DNA from: Streptomyces sp. SKN60
GTDB taxonomy: Bacteria; Actinomycetota; Actinomycetes; Streptomycetales; Streptomycetaceae
Reading direction: 5' to 3'
Length of the DNA: 64,000 nucleotides
Assembly: GCF_026236535.1 (NCBI RefSeq)
Contig: NZ_JAHTMW010000024.1
Coordinates: forward strand, 44,058 to 108,057
The position numbers and the translations under genes were made by a program. How positions within the stretch are numbered: position 1 is the stretch's first letter; each line of letters starts with the position of its first letter. Below are positions 8,197 through 17,377 of this stretch, piece after piece. A model generated the notes under the pieces. That model ran no database searches, was not told the origin of the DNA, and worked only from the letters and a program-made list of their open reading frames with translations.

Positions 8197-9561
8197 ATGA
8201 GCGGCCGGTGGATCGAACGCTGGGAGCCGGAGGACGAGACCTTCTGGCAGGAGACGGGCGAGAAGATCGCGAAGCGGAACCTCCTCTGGTCCGTGATCTC
8301 CGAGCACATCGGCTTCTCCATCTGGACCATGTGGTCGGTCATGGTCCTCTTCATGGGACCGCAGTACGGCGTGGACGCCGCCGGGAAGTTCTTCCTGATC
8401 GGCACCGCCACCCTCGTCGGCTCGCTCATCCGCGTCCCGTACACCTTCGCCGTCGCCCGCTTCGGCGGCCGGAACTGGACGGTGTTCAGCGCCCTGCTGC
8501 TTCTGCTGCCGACCGGCTTCGCGTACGCGGTGATGGAGCCCGGCACCTCGTACGGCACGTTCGTGCTCGTCGCCGCGCTCACCGGCGTCGGCGGCGGCAA
8601 CTTCGCCTCCTCCATGACCAACATCAACGCCTTCTTCCCGCTGCGGAAGAAGGGCTGGGCGCTCGGCCTCAACGCGGGCGGCGGCAACATCGGCGTCCCC
8701 GTCGTCCAGCTCGTCGGCCTGCTCGTCATCGGCACCGCGGGGGCGATGCACCCGCGGCTCGTCCTCGGCGTCTACGTCCCGCTCATCGTGCTCGCCGCCC
8801 TCGGCGCCGCGCTCTTCATGGACAACCTCGCCCCGGTGAAGAACGACACCGGCGCCGCCAAGGAGGCCGTGAAGGCCGGCCACACCTGGATCATGGCCTT
8901 CCTCTACATCGGCACCTTCGGCTCCTTCATCGGCTACAGCTTCGCCTTCGGGCTCGTGCTGCAGACCCAGTTCGGACGCACCCCGCTCCAGGCCGCCTCG
9001 CTCACCTTCATCGGCCCGCTGCTCGGCTCCCTCATCCGCCCGGTCGGCGGCGCGCTCGCCGACCGGTACGGCGGCGCCCGCATCACCCTGGGGACCTTCG
9101 CCGCGATGGCCGTCGCCACCGGCGTCGTCATCTACGCCTCGGTCGCCGCGTCCCTGACCGTCTTCCTGGTCGGCTTCGTCGCCCTCTTCGTCCTCACCGG
9201 CCTCGGCAACGGCTCCACGTACAAGATGATCCCGGCGATCTTCCTCACCCAGGGGCACCGCAAGGGGCTCACCGGCGAGGCCGCAGAGGCGTACGGGCGG
9301 CGCATCTCCGGCGCCTCCATGGGCCTCATCGGCGCCGTCGGCGCGCTCGGCGGCCTCGGCATCAACCTCGCCTTCCGCCAGTCCTTCCAGACCGTCGGCA
9401 CCGGCACCGGGGCCTTCGTCGCCTTCCTCGCCTTCTACGCCGCGTGCATGCTCGTGACCTGGGCCGTATACCTTCGCCGGCCGGCCGCCGTGGCCCCCGT
9501 CCCGGACACCGCCGAGGGCGCCGAGGGCACCGAGTCGCGGCGCGCGCCCGCCGAGGTATGA
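8197..9561 (+). CDS. narK: NarK-family nitrate/nitrite transporter
   Basis: 454 residues from the ATG at 8197 (CGGAGG site 7 nt before). It has 12 hydrophobic helices and the nitrate-porter signature GGGNFASSMTNINAFFP, with a second related glycine-rich helix GLNAGGGNIGVP. The protein moves nitrate in or nitrite out across the membrane. A TAGCGT box at 8156-8161 could be the -10. The following gene is the nitrate regulator nnaR, with a GlnR box between them, which fits nitrogen assimilation rather than respiration. Confidence 0.93.
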   Translation: MSGRWIERWEPEDETFWQETGEKIAKRNLLWSVISEHIGFSIWTMWSVMVLFMGPQYGVDAAGKFFLIGTATLVGSLIRVPYTFAVARFGGRNWTVFSALLLLLPTGFAYAVMEPGTSYGTFVLVAALTGVGGGNFASSMTNINAFFPLRKKGWALGLNAGGGNIGVPVVQLVGLLVIGTAGAMHPRLVLGVYVPLIVLAALGAALFMDNLAPVKNDTGAAKEAVKAGHTWIMAFLYIGTFGSFIGYSFAFGLVLQTQFGRTPLQAASLTFIGPLLGSLIRPVGGALADRYGGARITLGTFAAMAVATGVVIYASVAASLTVFLVGFVALFVLTGLGNGSTYKMIPAIFLTQGHRKGLTGEAAEAYGRRISGASMGLIGAVGALGGLGINLAFRQSFQTVGTGTGAFVAFLAFYAACMLVTWAVYLRRPAAVAPVPDTAEGAEGTESRRAPAEV

Positions 9562-9574
9562 GCGCGAGGGATGA

Positions 9575-9612
9575 GTCACAGTGGTCCCTGAGGGCCGTAA
9601 CGACCAGGAAAT
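9575..9612 (+). promoter_or_regulatory. Candidate GlnR box upstream of nnaR
   Basis: Four 5-nt blocks spaced by exactly six bases: GTCAC-n6-CCCTG-n6-GTAAC-n6-GAAAT. The actinomycete GlnR consensus is gTnAC-n6-GaAAc repeated. The downstream pair fits very well, and in the upstream pair only the GTCAC block is good. nnaR is a known GlnR target in S. coelicolor, which supports the reading. Confidence 0.7.
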
Positions 9613-9616
9613 ACGC

Positions 9617-10816
9617 GTGAACCGAGACGGACATCCTTCCCCGGCAGTGTCGGCGGACATGGACGAGCAAGAGCAGGCGCAGCAAGGGCCCCTGGCGGGG
9701 TTCACCGTCGGCGTCACGGCGGCGCGGCGCGCGGACGAACTGATCGCGCTGCTGCGCCGGCGCGGCGCGGGCGTCGTGCACGGCCCCGCGCTGCGGATCG
9801 TGCCCCTCGCCGACGACACCGAGCTGCTCGCCGCCACCAAGGACCTCATCGACCACGCCCCGGACGTCGTCGTCGCCACCACGGCGATCGGCTTCCGCGG
9901 CTGGGTCGAGGCGGCCGACGGCTGGGGCTTCGGCGAGGCGCTGCTCGACCGGCTGCGCGGGGTCGAACTCCTCGCCCGCGGCCCCAAGGTGAAGGGCGCG
10001 GTGCGCGCGGCCGGGCTCACCGAGTCCTGGTCGCCGTCCTCCGAGTCGATGGCCGAGGTCCTCGACCGGCTGCTCGGCGAGGGCGTCGCCGGGCGCCGGA
10101 TCGCCCTCCAGCTGCACGGGGAGCCGCTGCCCGGCTTCGTGGAGGCGCTGACCGAGGGCGGGGCCGAGGTCGTGCCCGTACCCGTCTACCGCTGGATGCC
10201 GCCGGAGGACCTCGGTCCGCTCGACCGGCTGCTCGACGCGACCGTGGCCCGCGCCCTGGACGCGCTGACCTTCACCAGCGCCCCGGCCGCCGCCTCGCTG
10301 CTCGACCGGGCGCGCCAACGCGGCCTGGCCGAGGAGCTGGTGACGGCCCTTCGGCACGACGTCCTCGCGGTGTGCGTGGGCCCGGTCACGGCCCTGCCGC
10401 TGCAGGCCCACGGCATCGACACCCACCAGCCCGAACGCTTCCGGCTCGGCCCGCTGGTCCAGCTCCTCTGCCGCGAACTGCCCGCCCGCGCCCGGGTCCT
10501 GCCGGTCGCCGGCCACCGCGTCGAGATCCGCGGCCACGCCGTCCTCGTGGACGGCGAGCTGCGCCCGGTGCCGCCGGCCGGCATGGCCCTCCTGGGCCTG
10601 CTCGCCCGCCGCCCCGGCTGGGTCGTCGGCCGCCCCGACCTGCTGCGCGCGCTGCCCGGCGCGGGCCGCGACGAGCACGCCGTGGAGACGGCGATGGCCC
10701 GGCTGCGGGCCGCCCTCGGCACGCCGAAGCTGATCCAGACGGTGGTGAAGCGGGGGTACCGGCTCGCGCTCGACCCGGCGGCGGACACGAAGTACGGGGA
10801 CGAGTCCTCCGGCTAG
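9617..10816 (+). CDS. nnaR: NnaR: HemD-like domain fused to OmpR-type winged helix, nitrate/nitrite assimilation regulator
   Basis: 399 residues from the GTG at 9617, which has an AGGAAA site. An ATG at 9659 is a serious alternative because the GlnR box overlaps that ribosome site. Residues up to about 290 resemble uroporphyrinogen-III synthase (GFTVGVTAARRADEL; late FTSAPAAASLLDRA). The last 100 form a winged helix (VETAMARLRAALG, then VVKRGYRLAL). In S. coelicolor the orthologue acts with GlnR to switch on nitrate and nitrite assimilation. Position beside narK agrees. A residual enzyme role in tetrapyrrole synthesis is possible but less likely. Confidence 0.88.
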   Translation: MNRDGHPSPAVSADMDEQEQAQQGPLAGFTVGVTAARRADELIALLRRRGAGVVHGPALRIVPLADDTELLAATKDLIDHAPDVVVATTAIGFRGWVEAADGWGFGEALLDRLRGVELLARGPKVKGAVRAAGLTESWSPSSESMAEVLDRLLGEGVAGRRIALQLHGEPLPGFVEALTEGGAEVVPVPVYRWMPPEDLGPLDRLLDATVARALDALTFTSAPAAASLLDRARQRGLAEELVTALRHDVLAVCVGPVTALPLQAHGIDTHQPERFRLGPLVQLLCRELPARARVLPVAGHRVEIRGHAVLVDGELRPVPPAGMALLGLLARRPGWVVGRPDLLRALPGAGRDEHAVETAMARLRAALGTPKLIQTVVKRGYRLALDPAADTKYGDESSG

Positions 10817-10853
10817 TGGCCACGGGTCCCCGACGAGTGGTTACGGTACGCGG

Positions 10854-11402
10854 ATGACCACCGTCGCGATCAGACCCGCCGAGACCGAGTCCCCCGCCGA
10901 AGCCGCCGCCCTCGCCGCCGCGTTGCTGCGCAACCGGGCGTACATGCGGCCCTGGGAGCCGCGCCGGGAGGAGGCGTACTACACGCCCGGCGCGCAGGTG
11001 GCGCGGCTCGCGGACGGCGCGCGGCGCTGGTTCGCCGTGGACGGGGAGACCCTGGTCGGCGGCATCACGCTGACCGGGATCGTCCTCGGGCCGTTCCGCA
11101 GCGGCTCGGTCGGCTACTGGGTGGACGAGGCGTACGCGGGGCACGGCCTGGCCACCGCGCTGGTACGGGAGGCGTGCCGGGCGGCCGCCGAGGAGCTCGG
11201 GCTGCACCGGGTCGAGGCGAGCACCCTGCTCCACAACCACGCCTCGCAGCGCGTCCTCGCCAAGTGCGGCTTCGAGCGGGTCGGCACCGCGCCCCGCTAT
11301 CTGCACATCGACGGCGACTGGCGCGACCACCACCTCTTCCAGCGGATCCTGCACGACGACCCGCCGGCCGGCTTCGGGGCCGACACCGGTCCGGATGCCT
11401 AG
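10854..11402 (+). CDS. GNAT N-acetyltransferase (RimJ/RimL type)
   Basis: 182 residues. It has the acetyl-CoA-binding pattern of ribosomal-protein-alanine acetyltransferases: VGYWVDEAYAGHGLATALV, then LGLHRVEASTLLHNHASQRVLAKCGFERVG near the C-terminus. The target amine is unknown. Its TAG overlaps the stop of the convergent XRE gene by 4 bp. Confidence 0.9.
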   Translation: MTTVAIRPAETESPAEAAALAAALLRNRAYMRPWEPRREEAYYTPGAQVARLADGARRWFAVDGETLVGGITLTGIVLGPFRSGSVGYWVDEAYAGHGLATALVREACRAAAEELGLHRVEASTLLHNHASQRVLAKCGFERVGTAPRYLHIDGDWRDHHLFQRILHDDPPAGFGADTGPDA

Positions 11403-12226
11403 CCGTTCGCGCGCAGCATCGGGGTGTGGGCGTGGGACTTCTCGGGTCCCGGCCGGAACAGCATGATGATCAGGCGGGAGCCGGGCGCGGTGAGCGGCTG
11501 GGCGGCGCAGATCGTGACATGGCCGGGGCCCAGGAGGGCGTGGCGCAGCGGGCGTTCGGCGCCGTCGGGGTGGAGGTGCGCGCCGCCCGCCTCCCACAGC
11601 CGGCCGAGGAAGGCGTCGGCGCGGACCTCCCGCTCGATCTGCCGCAGCGTCGGGTCCTCCGGGCGCGCGGCGAGCGCGGCGCGCAGCTGGGGGAGGACCG
11701 GCGGCGCCCACACGGTGTGCCAGTCGATCAGGCTCTGCTCGCGGGCGCTCTCGTCGAAGAGCATCCAGCGCATGGTGTTCGCGGGGGCCCGGCCGCCCGG
11801 GTACAGCTCGGCGAAGCGCCGGTTGTGGGCGAGGACGTTCCAGGAGGCGTCGCTGACGTACGCCATGTGCCCGATGCCGTCGACGGCCTCCTGCCACGCC
11901 CCGGGGAGCTCCAGGCCGGAGGAGGGGTTGAGCGGCCCCGGCGGGTCGCCGATGCCCGCGTACCGGCAGAGCATCACCCACTCGCGCTCGTCGAGGCCGA
12001 AGAGGCGCCCTATCTGGCGCAGGTAGTCGGCGGGCGGGTTGGGGTACCGCCCGGTCTCCAGGCGGTTGTACGTGTCGACCGCCCGGCAGGTGAGCTCGTC
12101 GACCTGCTGCTGGGCGAGGCCGCGGGCCCGCCGGCCGCGCCCGGTGGGCCGGGAGAGGCCGTGCGTCTCGGGGTCGATCAGTTCACGGCGCTCCTTGAGG
12201 AGGGCGCGCAGCGCTGTCTTGTTCAC
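11399..12226 (-). CDS. XRE-family regulator with MmyB-like ligand-binding domain
   Basis: 275 residues from the GTG at 12226. The N-terminal helix-turn-helix (RGLAQQQVDELTCRAVDTYNRLE) is followed by the MmyB/PAS-like domain common in actinomycetes (VSDASWNVLAHNRRFAELYPGG, NTMRWMLFD). Such regulators often control one neighbouring oxidoreductase gene, but none is next to it here. The ligand is unknown. Confidence 0.88.
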   Translation of the reverse strand: MNKTALRALLKERRELIDPETHGLSRPTGRGRRARGLAQQQVDELTCRAVDTYNRLETGRYPNPPADYLRQIGRLFGLDEREWVMLCRYAGIGDPPGPLNPSSGLELPGAWQEAVDGIGHMAYVSDASWNVLAHNRRFAELYPGGRAPANTMRWMLFDESAREQSLIDWHTVWAPPVLPQLRAALAARPEDPTLRQIEREVRADAFLGRLWEAGGAHLHPDGAERPLRHALLGPGHVTICAAQPLTAPGSRLIIMLFRPGPEKSHAHTPMLRANG

Positions 12227-12547
12227 GTCACTTTCACCGGCCCTCCGAATTGTCCGCACGCGAATTGTTAGAAAAAACAGTCTGTAGATAATAGACGTTT
12301 CAACATTCATGCTGTGGGTGCCCCCGTGCTGAACGCCCGCTTTGCGGCGCTGACCTGCGGGGACACCACCGAACCACCGGATGGCCCTCCCCCGAGGCCT
12401 CCGGTTCCGGTCGGCCCGGGCGGCTCCCCCGTACGCCCGGGCCGACTGCTTTCCGCCACCGGTTCCGCCCTCTGGTCACCCGCGTGCTCCCGGAGCACTC
12501 TGGTCGAGCCGGATGAGGAGCGTTCCGACCCGAAGGGTGGCAGGGAC
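12227..12547. other. Divergent intergenic region with an A+T-rich segment
   Basis: No gene seen. The part at 12245-12310 is unusually A+T-rich for this genome. It holds two direct copies of GAATTGT (12247-12253 and 12262-12268) and an imperfect inverted repeat around TAGATAATAG. These may be the operator and promoter of the XRE gene. The rest is G+C-rich leader of the CGNR gene. Confidence 0.4.
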
Positions 12548-13129
12548 ATGCCAGGGCGATTCGAGGCCGGGCGGGTGTGTCTCGAGCTCGCCGACGAGGC
12601 GCTCGACCGGGTCGAGGGGCTCGTCGTCTTCCTGCGCGGCGCCGGGGTCGTGCCCGCCGGGGCGCGGCTCGCGGGGGTGGACCGGCGGTGGCTCGGGCCG
12701 TTCCGCGAGTTGCGGGACTGCATCGCCGAGCTGGTCGGCGCCCAGCTCGCCGGGCGCCCCGCCCGGCCCGCCGCCCTGGAGCTGCTCAACGCGCTCGCCG
12801 CCGCCGCGCCGCCCGCGCCCCGGGCCGTACGGACCCGCTCCGGGCTGCTCGTACGCACCCTCGGCGGCGAACCCGACTGCCGGGCCCTGCTCGCCGCCGT
12901 CGCCCGCGACGCCGTCGAACTCCTCACCGACCCGGCCACCCGCGCCCTGCTCCGCCGCTGCGAGGGACCGGGCTGCCGGCGCTGCTATCTGGACACCTCC
13001 CGGGGCCGCCGCCGGCGCTGGTGCTCCAGCGAGGAGTGCGGCAACCGGGCCCGCGTCGCCCGCCACCGCGCGGCGCACCCCCGGGCCGGCCTTTCCGGCC
13101 CCGACCCGAAGGACACGGCCCAGGCCTGA
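12548..13129 (+). CDS. CGNR zinc-finger protein (putative regulator)
   Basis: 193 residues from the ATG at 12548, with an AGGG site before it. The C-terminal CGNR zinc finger is intact: CEGPGCRRCYLDTSRGRRR, then CSSEECGNRARVARHR, giving four cysteines and a basic helix for nucleic-acid binding. The N-terminal 130 residues are the helical ABATE-type domain usually paired with it. The family is thought to be stress-linked transcription regulators; targets are unknown. Confidence 0.88.
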   Translation: MPGRFEAGRVCLELADEALDRVEGLVVFLRGAGVVPAGARLAGVDRRWLGPFRELRDCIAELVGAQLAGRPARPAALELLNALAAAAPPAPRAVRTRSGLLVRTLGGEPDCRALLAAVARDAVELLTDPATRALLRRCEGPGCRRCYLDTSRGRRRRWCSSEECGNRARVARHRAAHPRAGLSGPDPKDTAQA

Positions 13130-13191
13130 CATATCGCCTTCCGGTGGCGTACGCTCGACGGCTGCCCAGTGCACGTCAGAAGGGGGCCCGG

Positions 13192-15546
13192 GTGGCCGCG
13201 CAGGAAGCCGTCGACACGGTCAGAGACCGTGAGATCGGTGTCGAACAGGAACATCTGGATCAGGTCTACCGCCGCCTGGAGGAGAAGATCCACGAGGCGG
13301 AGTTCCTGGTGCACGACGCCGCCCAGAAGGGCCACGTCGGAACGCCCGGCGCACTCGCCGAGCGCGACGCCCAGGTCTTCCGGGCCGGCGTCCACCTCAA
13401 CCGGCTCAACAACGAGTTCGAGGACTTCCTCTTCGGCCGGATCGACCTGCTCTACGGCAAGGACGGCAAGAAGGGCCCCGACGGCGCCTACACCTCCGTC
13501 GAACCCGCCGAGGACGCCATCCGGACCGACGGCGCCCAGCAGTACGCCGACATCGGCGAGACCCTGCACATCGGCCGCATCGGCGTCCTCGACGCCGACT
13601 ACGCCCCCCTGGTCATCGACTGGCGCGCCCCGGCCGCCGCCCCGTTCTACCGCTCCACCCCGGTCGACCCCGGCCGGGTGGTGCGCCGCCGCGTCATCCG
13701 CTCCAAGGGCCGCAAGGTCCTCGGCGTCGAGGACGACCTGATGCGCCCCGAGCTCAAGGCCACCCTCGACGGCCAGGAGCTCCCGGTCATCGGCGACGGC
13801 GCCCTGATGGCCGCGCTCGGCCAGGCCCGCGGCCACACCATGCGCGACATCGTCGCCTCCATCCAGGCCGAGCAGGACCTGGTCATCCGGGCCCCCGCCG
13901 CCTCCGTCACGTACGTCGAGGGCGGCCCCGGCACCGGCAAGACCGCCGTCGCCCTGCACCGCGCCGCCTACCTGCTCTACCAGGACCGGCGCCGCTACTC
14001 CGGCGGCATCCTCATCGTCTCGCCGACCCCGCTGCTCGTCTCGTACACCGAGGGCGTGCTGCCCTCGCTCGGCGAGGAGGGCCAGGTCGCCATCCGCGCC
14101 CTCGGCTCGCTGGTCGACGGCGTCGAGGCCGACGCGTACGACGAGCCCGCCGTCGCCCGGGTCAAGGGCTCCTCCCGGATGCTCGCCGTGCTCCGCAAGG
14201 CCGCCCGCGGCGCCCTGGAGACCCCCGTGCCCAAGGCGCAGCTCGCGTTCGGCGACGAGGACGAGGAGCGCGGCGAGGGCAAGGGCCCCGCCGGCACCCC
14301 GACCCTGCTCCGGGTCGTCGCCTTCGGCCGGCGCCTCGAACTCGGCGCCGACGAGCTCCGCCGGATCCGGCAGAACGTGCTCTCCGGCACCGCCCCCGTC
14401 AACCTGCTCCGCCCCCGCGCCCGCCGGCTGCTCCTCGACGCCCTGTACGCGAAGTCCGGCGCCGCCGGCCGGCACAGCGACCCCGAGCTCGCCGCCGAGC
14501 TGCGCTCCTCCTTCGACGAGGACGTGTCCACCGAGGACTCCTTCCTCGGCTTCCTGGACGCCTGGTGGCCCGAGCTCACCCCGCGCGGGGTCCTCGACGC
14601 CATGGCCGACGAGCGGCGGCTCGGCCGCTGGGCCCGCCGCGTCCTCAACCCCGGCGAGGTCCGCCGGCTGGCCCGCTCGCTGCGCCGCCCCGGCCTGTCC
14701 GTGCACGACGTGGCGCTCCTCGACGAGCTGGCCACCCTGCTCGGTGCCCCGGCCAAGCCGCGCAAGAAGCGCGAGTACGACCCGCTGGACCAGCTCACCG
14801 GCCTGGAGGAGCTGATGCCGGTACGGGAGGAGACCCAGCGCGAGCGGGCCGAGCGGCTCGCCGCCGAGCGCACCGAGTACGCCCACGTCATCGTCGACGA
14901 GGCGCAGGACCTCACGCCCATGCAGTGGCGGATGGTCGGCCGGCGCGGCCGGCACGCCACCTGGACGGTCGTCGGCGACCCCGCCCAGTCCTCCTGGTCG
15001 GACCCGGACGAGGCCGCCGCGGCCCGCGACGAGGCCCTCGGCACCCGCCCCCGGCGCCGCTTCGAGCTCACCGTGAACTACCGCAACCCGGCGGAGATCG
15101 CCGAGCTCGCCGCCAAGGTGCTCGCCCTCGCCATGCCCGGCAAGGAGTCCCCGCGCGCGGTGCGCTCCACCGGCGTCGTGCCCCGCTTCGTCCCCGTGGC
15201 GGAGCGGACCGGTCTGGCCGAAACCGTACGTTTGGCTGCCGAACGGCTCCTGAGCGAGGTCGAAGGAACGGTCGGCGTGGTCGTCGCCATGGACCGGCGC
15301 GCCGAGGCCGCCCGCTGGCTCGACGGCCTCGGCGACCGGGTGGTGGCGCTCGGCTCCCTGGAGGCGAAGGGCCTGGAGTACGACGCCACGGTGGTGGTCT
15401 CACCGGCGGAGATCGCCGACGAGTCGCCGGCCGGACTGCGCGTCCTGTACGTGGCGCTGACCCGCTCCACGCAGGCGCTGACCGTGGTCTCGGGCGAGCG
15501 CGACCTGCCGGACGAGGACGGCGTACCGGACCTGCTGAGGGACTGA
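13192..15546 (+). CDS. HelD/HelR-like superfamily 1 helicase-type ATPase acting on RNA polymerase
   Basis: 784 residues from a GTG with an AGAAGGGGG leader. A long N-terminal coiled coil (EQEHLDQVYRRLEEKIHEAEF) precedes Walker A GGPGTGKTAV at about 244. The C-terminal half has VIVDEAQDLTPMQW, VVGDPAQSSW, VNYRNP and YVALTRSTQAL. This is the layout of HelD, which removes or recycles RNA polymerase, and of HelR, which protects it from rifamycins. The rifamycin-associated element known upstream of inducible helR genes is not seen in the 62-bp leader, so I favour the housekeeping HelD role. Confidence 0.88.
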   Translation: MAAQEAVDTVRDREIGVEQEHLDQVYRRLEEKIHEAEFLVHDAAQKGHVGTPGALAERDAQVFRAGVHLNRLNNEFEDFLFGRIDLLYGKDGKKGPDGAYTSVEPAEDAIRTDGAQQYADIGETLHIGRIGVLDADYAPLVIDWRAPAAAPFYRSTPVDPGRVVRRRVIRSKGRKVLGVEDDLMRPELKATLDGQELPVIGDGALMAALGQARGHTMRDIVASIQAEQDLVIRAPAASVTYVEGGPGTGKTAVALHRAAYLLYQDRRRYSGGILIVSPTPLLVSYTEGVLPSLGEEGQVAIRALGSLVDGVEADAYDEPAVARVKGSSRMLAVLRKAARGALETPVPKAQLAFGDEDEERGEGKGPAGTPTLLRVVAFGRRLELGADELRRIRQNVLSGTAPVNLLRPRARRLLLDALYAKSGAAGRHSDPELAAELRSSFDEDVSTEDSFLGFLDAWWPELTPRGVLDAMADERRLGRWARRVLNPGEVRRLARSLRRPGLSVHDVALLDELATLLGAPAKPRKKREYDPLDQLTGLEELMPVREETQRERAERLAAERTEYAHVIVDEAQDLTPMQWRMVGRRGRHATWTVVGDPAQSSWSDPDEAAAARDEALGTRPRRRFELTVNYRNPAEIAELAAKVLALAMPGKESPRAVRSTGVVPRFVPVAERTGLAETVRLAAERLLSEVEGTVGVVVAMDRRAEAARWLDGLGDRVVALGSLEAKGLEYDATVVVSPAEIADESPAGLRVLYVALTRSTQALTVVSGERDLPDEDGVPDLLRD

Positions 15547-15599
15547 GGCGGGTCGACAGGGGCCCCACCGGGACTGATTTCGCGTCAACCCGCGCCGGG

Positions 15600-15630
15600 G
15601 GAATCACGTTCGGGGGTGGTTTGTTAGCCT
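15600..15630 (+). promoter_or_regulatory. Candidate sigma-R-type promoter (GGAAT-N18-GTT) with overlapping TAGCCT box
   Basis: GGAAT at 15600-15604 and GTT at 15623-15625 are separated by exactly 18 bases, the spacing and sequence of the S. coelicolor sigma-R (thiol-oxidative stress) consensus. TAGCCT at 15625-15630 could alternatively be a vegetative -10, but no good -35 matches it. The first paired base of the putative RNA lies 6 nt downstream. Confidence 0.5.
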
Positions 15631-15773
15631 GGTCGTGGCACCGGCTCGATCCAAGCCCCCGGGCCCAACCTTCGTCCCTCAGAGGGACCACTTGCCGCGA
15701 GGCGAGCATGGCGGGTCGGTGCCATTTGATGCGTACGGGGAGGCCCCCGTCACCTTCGGGTGACGGGGGCCTC
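15631..15773 (+). ncRNA. Candidate structured small RNA
   Basis: No protein gene fits here. An outer 8-bp stem, TGGCACCG (15636-15643) with CGGTGCCA (15717-15724), encloses a GTCCC/GGGAC hairpin and a short GCC/GGC hairpin. The segment ends in a strong terminator (15740-15773), and a promoter-like element lies directly upstream. A free-standing sRNA of about 140 nt fits well; an attenuated leader of the malic enzyme gene is the main alternative. Confidence 0.5.
15740..15773 (+). terminator. Terminator of the candidate sRNA
   Basis: A perfect 15-bp stem closed by a stable TTCG tetraloop. It lies 176 bp before the malic enzyme start and over 190 bp after the HelD-like gene. Confidence 0.85.
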
Positions 15774-15949
15774 TGCCGTTGGCTCTTCTGTTTGGGCGCC
15801 GCTTCTCGTATGGTGGAAACTACTTTCCGAAAACGAAAAGACCGTATTACCTGCTACCGGCAGGTAGGTGCGACGATCGGAGGGCGCCGCCGGGCGAACC
15901 AGCCGGGGCGGCGTAGCAACGAAGCTAGGGAAAGCAGAGGAACACGGCC

Positions 15950-17377
15950 ATGGCAACGGCGCCCAGCGTCTCGTACTCGATGACGGTCCGCCTGGAGGTG
16001 CCGGCGAGCGGCACGGCGGTCTCCCAGCTCACCACGGCCGTCGAGACCCACGGCGGCTCCGTCACCGGCCTCGACGTGACCGCTTCCGGTCACGAGAAGC
16101 TCCGCATCGACGTCACCATCGCCGCGACCTCCACCGCGCACGCCGACGAGATCGTCGAGCAGCTGCGCGGCATCGAGGGCGTCGTCCTCGGCAAGGTCTC
16201 GGACCGTACGTTCCTGATGCACCTCGGCGGCAAGATCGAGATGGCGTCCAAGCACCCCATCCGCAACCGTGACGACCTGTCCATGATCTACACCCCGGGC
16301 GTGGCCCGGGTGTGCATGGCGATCGCCGAGAACCCCGAGGACGCCCGCCGCCTCACCATCAAGCGCAACTCCGTCGCAGTCGTGACGGACGGCTCCGCCG
16401 TCCTCGGCCTCGGCAACATCGGCCCCAAGGCCGCGCTGCCCGTCATGGAGGGCAAGGCGGCCCTCTTCAAGCGCTTCGCCGGCATCGACGCCTGGCCGAT
16501 CTGCCTGGACACCCAGGACACCGACGCGATCGTCGAGATCGTCAAGGCCATCGCCCCCGGCTTCGCGGGCATCAACCTGGAGGACATCTCCGCGCCCCGC
16601 TGCTTCGAGATCGAGGCCCGGCTGCGCGAGGCCCTGGACATCCCGGTCTTCCACGACGACCAGCACGGCACCGCCATCGTGGTGCTCGCCTCGCTGACCA
16701 ACGCCCTGCGCGTGGTCGGCAAGGGCATCGGGGACGTACGGGTCGTCATGTCCGGTGCCGGCGCCGCCGGTACGGCCATCCTGAAGCTGCTCATCGCCGC
16801 CGGCGTGAAGCACGCCGTGGTCGCCGACATCCACGGCGTCGTGCACGCGGGCCGCGAGGACCTGGTCGACGCCAAGCCCGGCACGCCGCTGCGCTGGATC
16901 GCCGACAACACCAACCCGGAGGGCGTCACCGGCACCCTCAAGGAGGCCGTCGTCGGCGCCGACGTCTTCATCGGCGTCTCCGCCCCGAACGTGCTCGGCG
17001 GCGAGGACGTGGCCAAGATGGCGGACGGCGCGATCGTGTTCGCGCTCGCGAACCCGGACCCCGAGGTGGACCCGGCGATCGCCCGCCAGACGGCCGCCGT
17101 CGTGGCCACCGGCCGCTCGGACTTCCCCAACCAGATCAACAACGTGCTGGTCTTCCCGGGTGTCTTCCGCGGTCTGCTCGACGCGCAGTCCCGGACGGTG
17201 AACACGGACATGATGCTGGCCGCCGCCAGCGCCCTGGCCGACGTCGTCACCGAGGACGAGCTCAACCCGAACTACATCATTCCCTCGGTCTTCAACGACA
17301 AGGTCGCGGGAGCGGTGGCCGGAGCCGTGCGCACCGCGGCGAAGGCGGCGGGCGCGGGCGCCGAGAACGGCGTCTGA
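15950..17377 (+). CDS. NAD-type malic enzyme with N-terminal ACT domain
   Basis: 475 residues. An ACT-like domain (SYSMTVRLEVPASGTAVSQL, to about residue 80) precedes the malic enzyme fold: YTPGVARVC, then VVTDGSAVLGLGNIG, NLEDISAPRCFEIE, the metal-site FHDDQHGTA and the nucleotide-binding VVMSGAGAAGTA. The enzyme converts malate to pyruvate and CO2. The orthologue in the same gene order in S. coelicolor is NAD-dependent as I recall; the sequence alone does not settle the cofactor. The ACT domain suggests amino-acid or metabolite control. The ribosome site AGAGGAA lies 8 nt upstream. Confidence 0.94.
   Translation: MATAPSVSYSMTVRLEVPASGTAVSQLTTAVETHGGSVTGLDVTASGHEKLRIDVTIAATSTAHADEIVEQLRGIEGVVLGKVSDRTFLMHLGGKIEMASKHPIRNRDDLSMIYTPGVARVCMAIAENPEDARRLTIKRNSVAVVTDGSAVLGLGNIGPKAALPVMEGKAALFKRFAGIDAWPICLDTQDTDAIVEIVKAIAPGFAGINLEDISAPRCFEIEARLREALDIPVFHDDQHGTAIVVLASLTNALRVVGKGIGDVRVVMSGAGAAGTAILKLLIAAGVKHAVVADIHGVVHAGREDLVDAKPGTPLRWIADNTNPEGVTGTLKEAVVGADVFIGVSAPNVLGGEDVAKMADGAIVFALANPDPEVDPAIARQTAAVVATGRSDFPNQINNVLVFPGVFRGLLDAQSRTVNTDMMLAAASALADVVTEDELNPNYIIPSVFNDKVAGAVAGAVRTAAKAAGAGAENGV

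Noticed and set aside
12577..13191. Upstream extension of the HelD-like gene
   Set aside because: The frame is open but overlaps the CGNR gene in another frame; HelD homology starts at 13192.
13130..13191. Rifamycin-associated element before the HelD-like gene
   Set aside because: No inverted repeat of that type is present in the spacer.
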